Assembly: GCA_045660125.1 (NCBI GenBank)
Contig: JAZRDG010000095.1
Coordinates: 1 to 41,828 of the forward strand
Length of the DNA: 41,828 bases
Direction of reading: 5' to 3'
Origin: SVQP01 sp045660125
GTDB taxonomy: Bacteria > Bacillota > Clostridia > Oscillospirales > CAG-272
Shown here: positions 30,982 to 39,559 of the stretch, piece after piece
How positions within the stretch are numbered: the stretch's first letter is position 1
Layout: the number at the start of each line of letters is the position of its first letter
Translations under genes and position numbers: made by a program
The notes under the pieces: generated by a model
The model's input: the letters and a program-made list of their open reading frames with translations, nothing else
What the model was told of the DNA's origin: nothing
Databases searched by the model: none

Positions 30982-33291
30982 TTATTTGCCTTCCATGACC
31001 TTGGTCAACTGTTCGTTTTGCAGCGTCCACAGCTTGTAGTAAACGCCTTCTTTTTCCATCAGCTCCTCGGCAGTGCCCATTTCCACCAGCTCGCCGTTTT
31101 CCATTGCCATAATGTAATTGCAATTTTTGAGCGTGGAGAGGCGGTGCGCAATGCTGATGCTGGTCTTGCCCTGGATCAGCTTGTCGATCGCCTGGCTGAT
31201 CTGGTGCTCGGTTTCGGTGTCCATCGCTGCCGTTGCCTCGTCCAGAATCAGGATCGCGGGGTCAAGCAACAGTGCGCGCGCAATGGATACGCGCTGACGC
31301 TCACCGCCCGAGAGCGAGCGAGAGCCAATGCCAACCATGGTTTCATAGCCCTCGGGGAGTGCCATGATGAAATCGTGCGCGTTGGCGGCGCGTGCAGCGG
31401 CAATGACCTCTGCCATGGTGGCGTCGGGCTTACCGTAGCGAATGTTGTCGGCAATCGTGCCGCGGAAAATGAAAATCTCTTGCGAAACAATGGCAATGCC
31501 ACCGCGCAGCGAGGTGGATTTGATCTGCTTGATATCCACGCCGTCAATGGTCACGCTGCCGCTGACAACGTCGTACATACGCGTGATCAGGTTGGCAATG
31601 GTGGATTTGCCGCTGCCCGTGTGACCTACAAGACCTATGCGGTCGCCTGCGTGTACGGTAAAGGTAACGTCCTTGAGAATGGGACGGTTGGGGTTATAAT
31701 GGAAGCCCACGTTCTTGAATTCGATCTGCCCCTTGATCTTGTTCATTTCCACAGCGTCGGGCGCGTCGGTAATGTCGGGGATCATATCCTGCACCTCAAA
31801 CATACGCTGGGCGCTGTTGAGCGTGTCGGTGAGCATGTTGGTAAACTGCGAGAAGAAGTTCAGCGGGGCAAATACCATGCCCATGTAGCTGACAAACATA
31901 GAAAGATCACCGTAAGACATCTGCTGTCCGATGACCTGCAAGCCGCCCACGCCCCATACCATGTTGCCAAATACGCCGATGATGAGCGAAATGACGGGGA
32001 AGATGGAAAGCGCGATCAGATTGGAGCGCAGATTTGCCTGCATGAGATTGGTGGAGTAGCCGTAGAACTGCTTGGTCTCCACGTCCTCCTTGGCAAACGC
32101 CTTGACTACGCGAATACCGGAAAGCGAGTCGTTGAGCACGCCTGTCAGCGAGGAGGAGGCACGCCAGGAACGCGAGAAGGAGCGCCACAGGTGCGGCAGG
32201 CGGTACTTGAAGATCAGTACGATGATGGGCACGGGTACTAAGATCATGAGCGTCAACCAGGGGTTGAGGATCATGAGCACGATGGTCAGACCAATGAACT
32301 GCAGCGCGTGCACGATCAGGTAGGGAACGCCGTTGATAAAGAAATTGCGCACCTTTTCGGCATCGTAATTGACGCGGTTGATCAGCTTACCCGTAGGCTG
32401 CGAGTTGAAATAGGAAAGCGAGAGGCGGTTCATGGCGCGGAAGATATCGTTCTTCATGCGCTTGGTCACCTCGGTGGACATGTATGCGTTGGCGCGGCTT
32501 TGCGCGATATGTATGATCAGCGAAAAGACTGCAAGCGCAATGATCACGCCGACCAGGAGGTATACGTAGATTTCGTTACGCAAGTCACCCTCGGGGGAAA
32601 TGACGCGGTCATAAAGCAGCTTGCCCGAAATGTAAGGGGAGACCAGCGAAATGGCGGTGGAGAGCACAAGGCACATGCTGACAATCACCAGCTGCAGCTT
32701 AAAGGGCGTAAAGTAACCAAGCAGACGGCGCAGCGTACCCTTTTTGTTGGTGCAGTCCTTGCAGATGCGGCGCAGCGGATCGTCAAAGAGCTTGCCGCAC
32801 TTGGGGCACTTGGCAAAAAACTGCTCGAAAATGGAGTCGTCCTCGCCAACCTCCTCGCCGCGTGCAAGTCGCTCCCAGATGTTGATAAAGGCAAGCAGCT
32901 TGCGTTTGCAGGAGTTGGTGCAAAAGCCAACCACAAAGGCTTGTCCGCGCGCGTCGTACGCCTTGCGCAGCTCGGCAAATTCCTCGTCCGTCATCTCCTC
33001 GCTCTTCTCGGGGGCAACGTCGCCCTCTTGGTGCAGCGTGGCGGTCAGACGGTTGGTGGTGGTGAAGTTATCAATGCTCGGATCTCCCAGTGTGCAAAGA
33101 GAAAAGGACTCCACCTTTTCTGCAATGCGATAAAGCTTGCCGTCCTGTTTGCTCACGGCAAGATAGACCTGACCAAAGTTTGCGTCAAGTCCGAGATCCA
33201 TGTAAAACGTAACGTCCAGCGCGTCGGGATCAATGCCCGCAGCAACCAAAGCCTCTTTCGCCTTGTCGGACAGCGTATCAAGCGGTAACAT
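30982..33291 (-). CDS. ABC half-exporter with N-terminal domain and zinc ribbon (second subunit)
   Basis: The 769-residue product has the same plan as the protein at 27934: a beta-rich N-region (about 1-120), a zinc ribbon C162-P-K-C165 and C177-K-D-C180, six membrane helices, and an ABC domain with G-H-T-G-S-G-K-S-T, L-S-G-G-E-R-Q-R and I-L-I-L-D-E-A-T. An extra Cys pair, C124 and C128, lies before the ribbon. The twin probably forms a heterodimer with the downstream gene. I chose the ATG at 33291 because AAGGAG lies 8 bases before it; the ATG at 33315 would include that site. It is the first gene of the operon and is followed after 12 bases by the DUF1854 gene. Confidence 0.87.
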   Translation of the reverse strand: MLPLDTLSDKAKEALVAAGIDPDALDVTFYMDLGLDANFGQVYLAVSKQDGKLYRIAEKVESFSLCTLGDPSIDNFTTTNRLTATLHQEGDVAPEKSEEMTDEEFAELRKAYDARGQAFVVGFCTNSCKRKLLAFINIWERLARGEEVGEDDSIFEQFFAKCPKCGKLFDDPLRRICKDCTNKKGTLRRLLGYFTPFKLQLVIVSMCLVLSTAISLVSPYISGKLLYDRVISPEGDLRNEIYVYLLVGVIIALAVFSLIIHIAQSRANAYMSTEVTKRMKNDIFRAMNRLSLSYFNSQPTGKLINRVNYDAEKVRNFFINGVPYLIVHALQFIGLTIVLMILNPWLTLMILVPVPIIVLIFKYRLPHLWRSFSRSWRASSSLTGVLNDSLSGIRVVKAFAKEDVETKQFYGYSTNLMQANLRSNLIALSIFPVISLIIGVFGNMVWGVGGLQVIGQQMSYGDLSMFVSYMGMVFAPLNFFSQFTNMLTDTLNSAQRMFEVQDMIPDITDAPDAVEMNKIKGQIEFKNVGFHYNPNRPILKDVTFTVHAGDRIGLVGHTGSGKSTIANLITRMYDVVSGSVTIDGVDIKQIKSTSLRGGIAIVSQEIFIFRGTIADNIRYGKPDATMAEVIAAARAANAHDFIMALPEGYETMVGIGSRSLSGGERQRVSIARALLLDPAILILDEATAAMDTETEHQISQAIDKLIQGKTSISIAHRLSTLKNCNYIMAMENGELVEMGTAEELMEKEGVYYKLWTLQNEQLTKVMEGK

Positions 33292-33364
33292 AGGATCACT
33301 CCTTTCGGGGTACAAGGTTTATCTATCTTATCATCTGAAAAAAGTATAAAAGTCCATTCAAACC

Positions 33365-33393
33365 ATCATACCATAATACTGCCAAAAATACAA
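33365..33393 (-). promoter_or_regulatory. Promoter of the ABC-DUF1854-ABC operon
   Basis: Minus strand: TTGTAT (33393-33388), a 17-bp spacer, TATGAT (33370-33365), extended by TGG. The hexamers are imperfect but spacing and extension are good. It lies back to back with the cysK promoter in a 266-base divergent gap. Confidence 0.65.
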
Positions 33394-33495
33394 TACCTTT
33401 GGCAAAATCCGTTTAGTTTTATACATCAAAATATATTTCTTGATATGTAATTTTATATGTAATATGACAAAATCGCAAATCCTTGGAAACATATG

Positions 33496-33524
33496 TTGAA
33501 AATCGGCGTAAAATGTGCTATAAT
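33496..33524 (+). promoter_or_regulatory. Sigma-A promoter of cysK
   Basis: TTGAAA (33496-33501), a 17-bp spacer, exact TATAAT (33519-33524), extended by TGC. No T-box or S-box is possible: the leader is only about 28 bases. Confidence 0.9.
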
Positions 33525-33557
33525 ATATTTTAGTTTTTTCGGGGGGAGGGCGATGAT

Positions 33558-34457
33558 ATGATCGGAAACACACCCTTGGTCGCACTTGCGCGATTGGGCG
33601 AGCAGCTTGGCTGGCAAGCCGAGGTGCTGGCAAAATGCGAGTGGTGCAATCCCGCAGGCTCTGCCAAGGACAGAGCGGTGCAGTGCATGCTGGACGAGGC
33701 GTTTGCTTCGGGCAGGCTTGCAGCGGGCGGCACGGTGGTTGAGCCCACCTCGGGAAATACGGGCATTGCCTTGGCGGCACAGGCGTCCGCGCGCGGACTT
33801 TCTGCAGTCATCGTCATGCCGGATAACATGTCTGCCGAGCGCATCTCGCTGATGCGCGCACGCGGCGCACGCGTCCTGCTCACGCCTGCGGCACTTGGCA
33901 TGCAGGGTGCGATTGCCCAAGCCGAGCGCATTGTTGCAGAAACTCCCGGTGCGATCATGCTCGGGCAGTTTGAAAATCCTGCAAACGCGCTGGCGCATTA
34001 CAGGACCACAGGACCCGAAATACTGGCACAAACGGGCGGCGAGCTGGATTGCCTGATCGCTTGCGTCGGTACGGGAGGCACCTTGAGCGGTACGGGCAAG
34101 TATCTCAAGGAGCAGCTGCCGCACCTGCGCGTCATCGCGGTGGAGCCTGCCGAATCGCCCTTGCTTTCCAAAGGGTATACGGGCGCGCACGGAATTCAGG
34201 GCATTGGCGCGAACTTCGTGCCGGACGTGCTTGACCGAAGCGTGATCGACGAGATCGTGACCGTGAGCACCGAGCAGGCAAAGCAGACCTGCCGCACGCT
34301 TGGCAAGACAGAGGGCTTGCTTGGCGGCATTTCCTCGGGGGCTGCCATAGCAGCGGCTGATGAGGTAGCGCGCCGTGCACAAATGCGCGGCAAAAAAATC
34401 GCCGTGATCCTGCCTGATGGCGGAGAACGGTATTTGTCAACGGGGCTTTATGACTGA
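33558..34457 (+). CDS. cysK: Cysteine synthase (O-acetylserine sulfhydrylase)
   Basis: The 299-residue product is a PLP-dependent fold-type II enzyme that makes cysteine from O-acetylserine and sulfide. The PLP lysine is K37 in N-P-A-G-S-A-K-D-R, and the phosphate/substrate loop is T64-S-G-N-T-G69. The Gly-rich G-T-G-G-T-L-S-G-T-G and the C-terminal G-I-S-S-G-A-A follow. The chain begins almost directly at I-G-N-T-P-L, lacking about 10 residues present in many homologues, but the ATG has GGAGGG 7 bases upstream and no earlier start. It is followed after 27 bases by a B6-vitamer kinase, which would renew its PLP cofactor. CysM-type specificity cannot be excluded. Confidence 0.9.
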   Translation: MIGNTPLVALARLGEQLGWQAEVLAKCEWCNPAGSAKDRAVQCMLDEAFASGRLAAGGTVVEPTSGNTGIALAAQASARGLSAVIVMPDNMSAERISLMRARGARVLLTPAALGMQGAIAQAERIVAETPGAIMLGQFENPANALAHYRTTGPEILAQTGGELDCLIACVGTGGTLSGTGKYLKEQLPHLRVIAVEPAESPLLSKGYTGAHGIQGIGANFVPDVLDRSVIDEIVTVSTEQAKQTCRTLGKTEGLLGGISSGAAIAAADEVARRAQMRGKKIAVILPDGGERYLSTGLYD

Positions 34458-34484
34458 AATATTGTCGAAAAGAGGATGAAAAAC

Positions 34485-35318
34485 ATGAAAAGAATCGTAA
34501 CCGTACAGGATATTTCCTGCGTAGGCAAGTGCTCGCTGACCGTTGCGCTGCCCATTATTTCTGCCATGGGGGTAGAGGCAGCCATTCTGCCCACCGCCGT
34601 GCTCAGCACCCATACCGCCTTCAAAAAGGGCTTTACCGTGCACGATCTGTCGGGCGAGATCACGCCCATCACCGCGCATTGGAAGGCTGAGGGCATTGAT
34701 TTTGACGCCATTTATACAGGCTACCTTGCATCGTTTGACCAGATCGATCTGGTCAAGAAAATGGCAGCCGATTTTGAGGGCGCACTGCTGTTCGTTGACC
34801 CCGCCATGGGTGATAACGGCAAGCTGTATTACGGCTTTGACGAGGCGTTTGCACACAAAATGGCAGAGCTTTGCGCAGTTGCGGACATCATCGTGCCCAA
34901 CATGACCGAGGCTTCCTATATGCTTGACGTTCCGTACGTGGCAGAGGGCTATGACGAGGATTACGTAAAGGATATTTTGCGCCGTCTGTGCGCTATGGGC
35001 GCAAAGCGTGCCGTGCTGACGGGCGTCAGCCTGCAGCAAAACTGCACGGGCGCTATGGGCTACGACAGCACGACAGGGGAATTCTTCTCCTACTATCACG
35101 ATCGCATTCCCGTATCCTATCACGGCACGGGTGACGTATTCGCTTCCGCTTGCGTGGGCGCACTCATGCGCGGCAAGAGCTTGCAGGGCGCTATCGCTGT
35201 GGCTGCCGACTTTACTTACGAGAGCATTCGCCTGACCGAGGCAGAGGAAAACCACAACTGGTACGGCGTCAACTTCGAGCAGGCAATCCCCGCGCTGCTC
35301 AAGAGCATTGAGGAATAA
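34485..35318 (+). CDS. Pyridoxal/pyridoxamine kinase (PfkB-like, ThiD/PdxK group)
   Basis: The 277-residue product belongs to the ribokinase-like family and resembles pyridoxine/pyridoxal/pyridoxamine kinases, which phosphorylate B6 vitamers. The start, V-Q-D-I-S-C-V-G-K-C-S-L-T, and the catalytic anion-hole motif G214-T-G-D217 are typical. HMP kinase (ThiD) is a related alternative. I chose the ATG at 34485, spaced from AGAGG; the ATG at 34476 abuts that site. It forms a two-gene unit with cysK, a PLP enzyme, which supports a cofactor-supply role. Confidence 0.85.
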   Translation: MKRIVTVQDISCVGKCSLTVALPIISAMGVEAAILPTAVLSTHTAFKKGFTVHDLSGEITPITAHWKAEGIDFDAIYTGYLASFDQIDLVKKMAADFEGALLFVDPAMGDNGKLYYGFDEAFAHKMAELCAVADIIVPNMTEASYMLDVPYVAEGYDEDYVKDILRRLCAMGAKRAVLTGVSLQQNCTGAMGYDSTTGEFFSYYHDRIPVSYHGTGDVFASACVGALMRGKSLQGAIAVAADFTYESIRLTEAEENHNWYGVNFEQAIPALLKSIEE

Positions 35319-35340
35319 ACCCTATCATTTGCAAAACAAA

Positions 35341-35376
35341 AACGCTCGACAACTTTTGGTTGTCGAGCGTTTTTTC
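35341..35376. terminator. Bidirectional terminator between pdxK-type kinase and pyrB
   Basis: A 13-bp stem, AACGCTCGACAAC (35341-35353) with its complement (35359-35371), is followed by TTTTT on the plus strand. On the minus strand it runs into TTTGTTTTG, so it can also end the pyr operon, whose stop is only 7 bases away. Confidence 0.9.
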
Positions 35377-35377
35377 T

Positions 35378-36460
35378 TTATTCTGCCTGAGATTCGCACC
35401 AGTAGCAACGCCAGATGTCTTTTTCGGCATCGGTCTGCACGAACAGCTGCGGCAGCTCCTGTTCAACCTGGCAGATGCAACGTGCGTTGCGGCATGTTTT
35501 GCCTTCGACACGTACGCCCGTGCCAAAGTTGGCGGGGACATTTTGTTTTGCATCCTCCAGCAGCTTTAAGATGAGTGCCATGCGCATCAGCTTACCGCCA
35601 AGCACCTGCTTGAAGTAGCAAGCTCTGGGGTCGTCGTCAATGGCAACCGAGATCTCGTTGACGCGGGGCAGGGGATGCAGGATCGAAAGGTCAGCCTTAG
35701 CACCATCCAGCTTATCGGGCGTGAGAATGTAGCTGTCCTTGAGGCGCTGGTACTGCTCCTGATCCGCAAAGCGTTCTCTTTGCACGCGGGTCATGTACAG
35801 CACGTCCAGCTCGGGCATAGCAGCCACCAGATCGGTGGTCTCGCTATAGGTCATACCCTTCTTTTCAAGCACCTCGGTAAACATGTATTCGGGCAATCTC
35901 AGCTCCTCGGGAGAGATCAGCACTACCTTGATGCCGGTGTAGCGCGAGAGCGCGTTGATCAGCGAGTGTACCGTTCTGCCGTACTTGAGGTCGCCGCAAA
36001 AGCCTACGGTCAAGTCGTTGAGTCTGCCCTTTTGGCGGTAAATGGTGTAAAGGTCAGCCAAGGTCTGCGTGGGGTGGCAATGTCCGCCGTCGCCTGCATT
36101 GATCACGGGAATGGACGCGTTTTTTGCCGCAACCAGTGCAGCACCCTCCAAGGGGTGACGCATGGCAATGATGTCGGCATAGCAGGAAACCGTTTTTGCG
36201 GTGTCTGCCACGCTCTCGCCCTTGGCAGCGGAGGAAGCACCTGCGCTGGAGACCGAGATCACGTTGCCGCCAAGCCCCAGCATAGCCGCCTCAAAGCTAA
36301 GACGGGTACGTGTAGAGGGCTCAAAGAACAGGGTAGCCAAAATCTTGCCGTCGCAAGCGTGTGCGTACTTTTCGGGGTGGTCTGCAATGTCGCAGGCAAC
36401 CGCGATCATATTGTCCAGCTCCTCGACGGTCAGATCGACCGTATCGATCAGACTTCTCAT
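35378..36460 (-). CDS. pyrB: Aspartate carbamoyltransferase with C-terminal PyrI-like zinc ribbon
   Basis: The 360-residue product joins a complete catalytic chain to a small zinc domain. The catalytic part (1 to about 310) has the carbamoyl-phosphate motif S-T-R-T-R (49-53), the G-H-C-H-P-T-Q loop and H-P-L-P-R-V-N-E-I. The last 39 residues contain C323-x4-C328 and C352-Y-W-C355, the spacing of the zinc site in PyrI, where it contacts the catalytic chain. The allosteric nucleotide-binding domain of PyrI is absent. Full PyrB-PyrI fusions are known, for example in Thermotoga; this shortened form is less familiar to me. Catalysis of N-carbamoylaspartate formation is expected; CTP inhibition is not. 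It is the last gene of the pyr operon, 35 bases after pyrE. Confidence 0.92.
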   Translation of the reverse strand: MRSLIDTVDLTVEELDNMIAVACDIADHPEKYAHACDGKILATLFFEPSTRTRLSFEAAMLGLGGNVISVSSAGASSAAKGESVADTAKTVSCYADIIAMRHPLEGAALVAAKNASIPVINAGDGGHCHPTQTLADLYTIYRQKGRLNDLTVGFCGDLKYGRTVHSLINALSRYTGIKVVLISPEELRLPEYMFTEVLEKKGMTYSETTDLVAAMPELDVLYMTRVQRERFADQEQYQRLKDSYILTPDKLDGAKADLSILHPLPRVNEISVAIDDDPRACYFKQVLGGKLMRMALILKLLEDAKQNVPANFGTGVRVEGKTCRNARCICQVEQELPQLFVQTDAEKDIWRCYWCESQAE

Positions 36461-36495
36461 ATTTGTGATACCTTTCTTGGAATATTGTGGGTGCA

Positions 36496-37152
36496 TCAAG
36501 CCTTCGCACCGTTGATGGCGAGGTAATTCTTGATGCGGGTGACGTTCTCCTCATTCGCGGGATCCTCTTCGAGGTACTCGATGATGTCGTAAACGTCAAC
36601 GATGGAGTATACGGGGAAGCCGAACTGCTCCTCGATCTCCTGCATAGCACCCTTCTCGCCCTGGCCCTTTTCCTTGCGGTCGACCATGATAAAGGTAGCG
36701 GCTACCTTTGCACCCTCGAGGTGGGAGAGGATCTCCATAGACTCGCGGATGGCGGTGCCGGCGGTGATGACGTCCTCGATGATGACGATTTCTTGTCCGG
36801 GGGTCGGAACGTAGCCGACGAATACGCCGCCCTCACCGTGGTCCTTGACCTCCTTACGGTTGAAGAAGAAGGGAACGTTGAGACCGTTCTTGGAGAGCGC
36901 CACAGCGGCGGAAACCGAGAGGGAAATACCCTTGTAGGCAGGGCCGTAGAGAACAGCCGGCTTATTACCGAGCTTTTCGAAATATGCCTTGGCGTAGAAT
37001 TCGCCGAGGGTGGCGATGTCGCTGCCGGTTTTGATCATGCCCGCGTTGATGAAATAGGGGATCTTACGGCCGGACTTTGCGGTGAAGTCGCCGAATTTCA
37101 GAACACCGGCGGACTCCAGAAATTGTATAAATTCTCTCTTGTAGCTTTCCAT
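36496..37152 (-). CDS. pyrE: Orotate phosphoribosyltransferase
   Basis: The 218-residue product converts orotate and PRPP to OMP. The PRPP-binding motif I-I-E-D-V-I-T-A-G-T-A (124-134) and the flexible-loop region R-K-E-V-K-D-H-G-E-G (99-108) are present. I chose the ATG at 37152 because GGAGGTT (37162-37156) lies just before it; the in-frame ATG at 37173 is inside the GCCGCC hairpin. It lies between pyrF and pyrB, with a 52-base gap after pyrF that holds the leader hairpin. Confidence 0.94.
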   Translation of the reverse strand: MESYKREFIQFLESAGVLKFGDFTAKSGRKIPYFINAGMIKTGSDIATLGEFYAKAYFEKLGNKPAVLYGPAYKGISLSVSAAVALSKNGLNVPFFFNRKEVKDHGEGGVFVGYVPTPGQEIVIIEDVITAGTAIRESMEILSHLEGAKVAATFIMVDRKEKGQGEKGAMQEIEEQFGFPVYSIVDVYDIIEYLEEDPANEENVTRIKNYLAINGAKA

Positions 37153-37155
37153 ATT

Positions 37156-37179
37156 AACCTCCATGCCGCCCATGGCGGC
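37156..37179 (-). promoter_or_regulatory. GCCGCC hairpin abutting the pyrE start
   Basis: Minus strand: GCCGCC-ATG-GGCGGC (37179-37165) is followed at once by ATGGAGGTTAAT and the pyrE ATG. From the hairpin to the start codon it matches the VWA leader except for the loop and one base. It lies inside an operon, so it is not tied to a promoter. Confidence 0.8.
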
Positions 37180-37204
37180 TCAAATTAGTTTTCTTTATCT
37201 GTAA

Positions 37205-37903
37205 TTAGTCGCAGAATTCCGCAACGCAGCGGTCATAAGCAGCAACGGGGTCTGCAGCCGCGGTAATGGGTCTGCCGACTACGATGTAGTCAGAGCCGAT
37301 CTTCTTTGCCTCTGCAGGGGTCATAACGCGTACCTGGTCGCCCTTGTCGCCGTCAGCGAAACGAACGCCGGGGGTAACGGTTACGAAATCCTTGCCGCAG
37401 GTGTCGTGCACCTTGCCTGCCTCCAGGGGAGAGCAAACGATGCCGTCAAGGCCGGACTTCTTTGCATTCTGTGCGTAGTGCATAACAACCTTGTCAATAG
37501 GCTGATCGATCAGCAGATCCTCGGTCATGCGCTCCTGGCTGGTGGAGGTCAGCTGGGTAACTGCGATCAAAAGGGGACGCGTGCCGTCGGGTCTGGTCAA
37601 GCCCTCCAGCGCTGCTTCCATCATCGCGCAAGTGCCTGCAGCGTGCAGGTTGCACATATCAACGTCCAGGCGAGAAAGTACGTTCATAGCCTTCTTTACG
37701 GTGTTGGGAATGTCGTGCAGCTTCAGGTCAAGGAAGATCTTGTGGCCGCGCGCCTTGATCTCGCGCACGATGTCCGGACCTTCTGCATAGAACAGCTCCA
37801 TGCCGATCTTGAGATAGAGAGATTTGTTTTCGAATTTGTCGAGAAATGCAAGAGTGTCTGCCTTGGAAGCAAAGTCACAAGCAATAATTACGTCTTTTCC
37901 CAT
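37205..37903 (-). CDS. pyrF: Orotidine-5'-phosphate decarboxylase
   Basis: The 232-residue product converts OMP to UMP, the last step of the pathway. The catalytic Asp-Lys-Asp network is visible in F-L-D59-L-K61-L-H-D64-I-P-N-T, with an earlier D10 and K32 that contact the substrate. The length fits the short, class-1 PyrF type of Bacillota. The ribosome-binding site CGGAGGAG lies 8 bases upstream, and the start shares one base with the pyrD stop (TAATG). Confidence 0.95.
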   Translation of the reverse strand: MGKDVIIACDFASKADTLAFLDKFENKSLYLKIGMELFYAEGPDIVREIKARGHKIFLDLKLHDIPNTVKKAMNVLSRLDVDMCNLHAAGTCAMMEAALEGLTRPDGTRPLLIAVTQLTSTSQERMTEDLLIDQPIDKVVMHYAQNAKKSGLDGIVCSPLEAGKVHDTCGKDFVTVTPGVRFADGDKGDQVRVMTPAEAKKIGSDYIVVGRPITAAADPVAAYDRCVAEFCD

Positions 37904-38814
37904 TAGTGTGCTCCTCCGATAATATCTTGTAAATTTGTAATGCCGTATTTTTCCATAACGCGGGGCAGGTCGTCGATGATGTTCTTGGATGCGCAGGGGT
38001 CGATCAGGTTTGCAGCACCGATCTCAACCGCGGTAGCACCCGCAAGCATCATTTCGATCACGTCCTCTGCTGTGCTCAGACCGCCCATACCGATGATCGG
38101 GATGTTGACAGCCTCGTAAACTCTGTAGACCATGGAAAGCGCTACAGGCTTGATTGCAGGACCGGAAAATCCGCCCGACTTGTTGTAAATGACAGGCTTT
38201 TTGGTCTTGAGATCAATGCGCATGCCCATGAGCGTGTTGATCATGCTGATGCCGTCCGCACCCGCCTCTTCGCAAGCCTTTGCGATAGATACGATGTCGG
38301 TGACGTTGGGCGAGAGCTTGATGTAAACGGGCTTGGTGGTCACAGCCTTGACAGCGCGTGTCACGTCGGCTGCAGCCTCGGGCGAGGTGCCAAAGCTCAT
38401 GCCGCCGCCGTGAACGTTGGGGCAGGAGATGTTGACCTCCAGCCAGCCGATCTGGGGCTGGGAGTCCAGCTTTTCACAGGTGTATGCGTAGTCCTCGATC
38501 GAAAAGCCCGAAACGTTTGCCATCACAGGCTTGTGGAAGCACTGCGCAAGCAGGGGCAGCTCGTGAGAGATGACTGCGTCCACACCGGGGTTCTGCAGTC
38601 CTACTGCGTTGATCATGCCCGCGGTGCACTCTGCAATACGGGGCGTGGGGTTGCCGAAGCGGGGATCCTTGGTCGTGCCCTTGAAGGAGAACGTGCCAAG
38701 GCAGTTGATATCGTACCAATGGGCAAATTCATAGCCGTAGCCAAACGTGCCCGATGCGGGGATGACGGGATTATCCAGCGTGATGCCCGAGAGATTGACT
38801 TTGGTGTTTACCAT
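37903..38814 (-). CDS. pyrD: Dihydroorotate dehydrogenase B, catalytic subunit
   Basis: The 303-residue product is a class 1B dihydroorotate dehydrogenase, an FMN enzyme that works with PyrK and NAD+. The active-site Cys is in N-I-S-C-P-N-V-H-G-G-G, and the FMN-binding G-G-L-S-T-A-E-D region lies near the end. I chose the ATG at 38814 with AAGGAGGAG upstream; the frame is open further, but the family starts here. It overlaps pyrK by 7 bases and pyrF by 1, so the three are translated together. Confidence 0.95.
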   Translation of the reverse strand: MVNTKVNLSGITLDNPVIPASGTFGYGYEFAHWYDINCLGTFSFKGTTKDPRFGNPTPRIAECTAGMINAVGLQNPGVDAVISHELPLLAQCFHKPVMANVSGFSIEDYAYTCEKLDSQPQIGWLEVNISCPNVHGGGMSFGTSPEAAADVTRAVKAVTTKPVYIKLSPNVTDIVSIAKACEEAGADGISMINTLMGMRIDLKTKKPVIYNKSGGFSGPAIKPVALSMVYRVYEAVNIPIIGMGGLSTAEDVIEMMLAGATAVEIGAANLIDPCASKNIIDDLPRVMEKYGITNLQDIIGGAH

Positions 38815-39545
38815 ACGATCTCCTCCTTTACAAGCACAGGTCCGTCCTTGCAGATGCGCTTGTTGCCGTATTTGGTCTTGCAGGAGCAGCCCATGCATGC
38901 GCCAAAGCCGCAGCCCATGCGCTCCTCAAAGCTGAACTGACCCGAGGTAACCGATGCGGCATTGACTGCCTTGAACATGGGCATAGGTCCGCAGGTGTAG
39001 AAGTAGCTGTATTCCAGCTCGGTCAGCACGTTTGTCACAAAGCCCTTGGTGCCGTAAGAGCCGTCCACGGTGGTCACGTAAACCTCAGCGCCCAAAGCCT
39101 TGAACTCATCTTCATAGAAGATCTCGTCCTTGGTGTTAAAGCCGAGAATGACCTTGACGGGCTTGCCGGCCTCGCGCAGCTTGCGGCAAAGACCGTAGAG
39201 CGGGGGAATACCCACGCCGCCGCCGATCAGCACGGGTGCGTCGCCTGCGGTGGTCACGTCATAGCCGTTGCCAAGACCCGAAAGCAGGTCAAAGGTGTCG
39301 CCCTCTTTTGCTTCTGCCAGCTTTTCTGTGCCTGCGCCAACCACCTTGTAGATCAGGGTGATGGTGCCGGCATTGGTATCATAGTCGCATACCGAGATGG
39401 GGCGGCGCAGATACAGCCCGTCAATCTTGAAATTGACGAACTGACCGGGGCGCGTCAGCGCCCCCGTCTCGCCCTCTACCACCATGCGGTATACGGTGCT
39501 TGTCAGTTGTACGTTGGATTGTACACGGTAAAGTCCTTGATTCAT
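38808..39545 (-). CDS. pyrK: Dihydroorotate dehydrogenase B, electron-transfer subunit
   Basis: The 245-residue product passes electrons from the FMN of PyrD to NAD+. The FAD motif R47-R-P-I-S51 and the NAD-binding G-G-G-V-G-I-P-P segment are clear. The 2Fe-2S cluster ligands are C212, C217, C220 and C232, in G-C-G-F-G-A-C-M-G-C and K-R-I-C-K-D-G-P. It starts 14 bases after carB and overlaps pyrD. Confidence 0.95.
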   Translation of the reverse strand: MNQGLYRVQSNVQLTSTVYRMVVEGETGALTRPGQFVNFKIDGLYLRRPISVCDYDTNAGTITLIYKVVGAGTEKLAEAKEGDTFDLLSGLGNGYDVTTAGDAPVLIGGGVGIPPLYGLCRKLREAGKPVKVILGFNTKDEIFYEDEFKALGAEVYVTTVDGSYGTKGFVTNVLTELEYSYFYTCGPMPMFKAVNAASVTSGQFSFEERMGCGFGACMGCSCKTKYGNKRICKDGPVLVKEEIVW

Positions 39546-39559
39546 GTCTGCTCCTTTGA

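Noticed and set aside
30832..33288. Long plus-strand frames opposite the ABC gene
   Set aside because: They are shadows of a firm ABC transporter gene with intact motifs; no domain is visible in them.
33525..33557. T-box or S-box riboswitch before cysK
   Set aside because: The predicted leader is under 35 bases, far too short for either.
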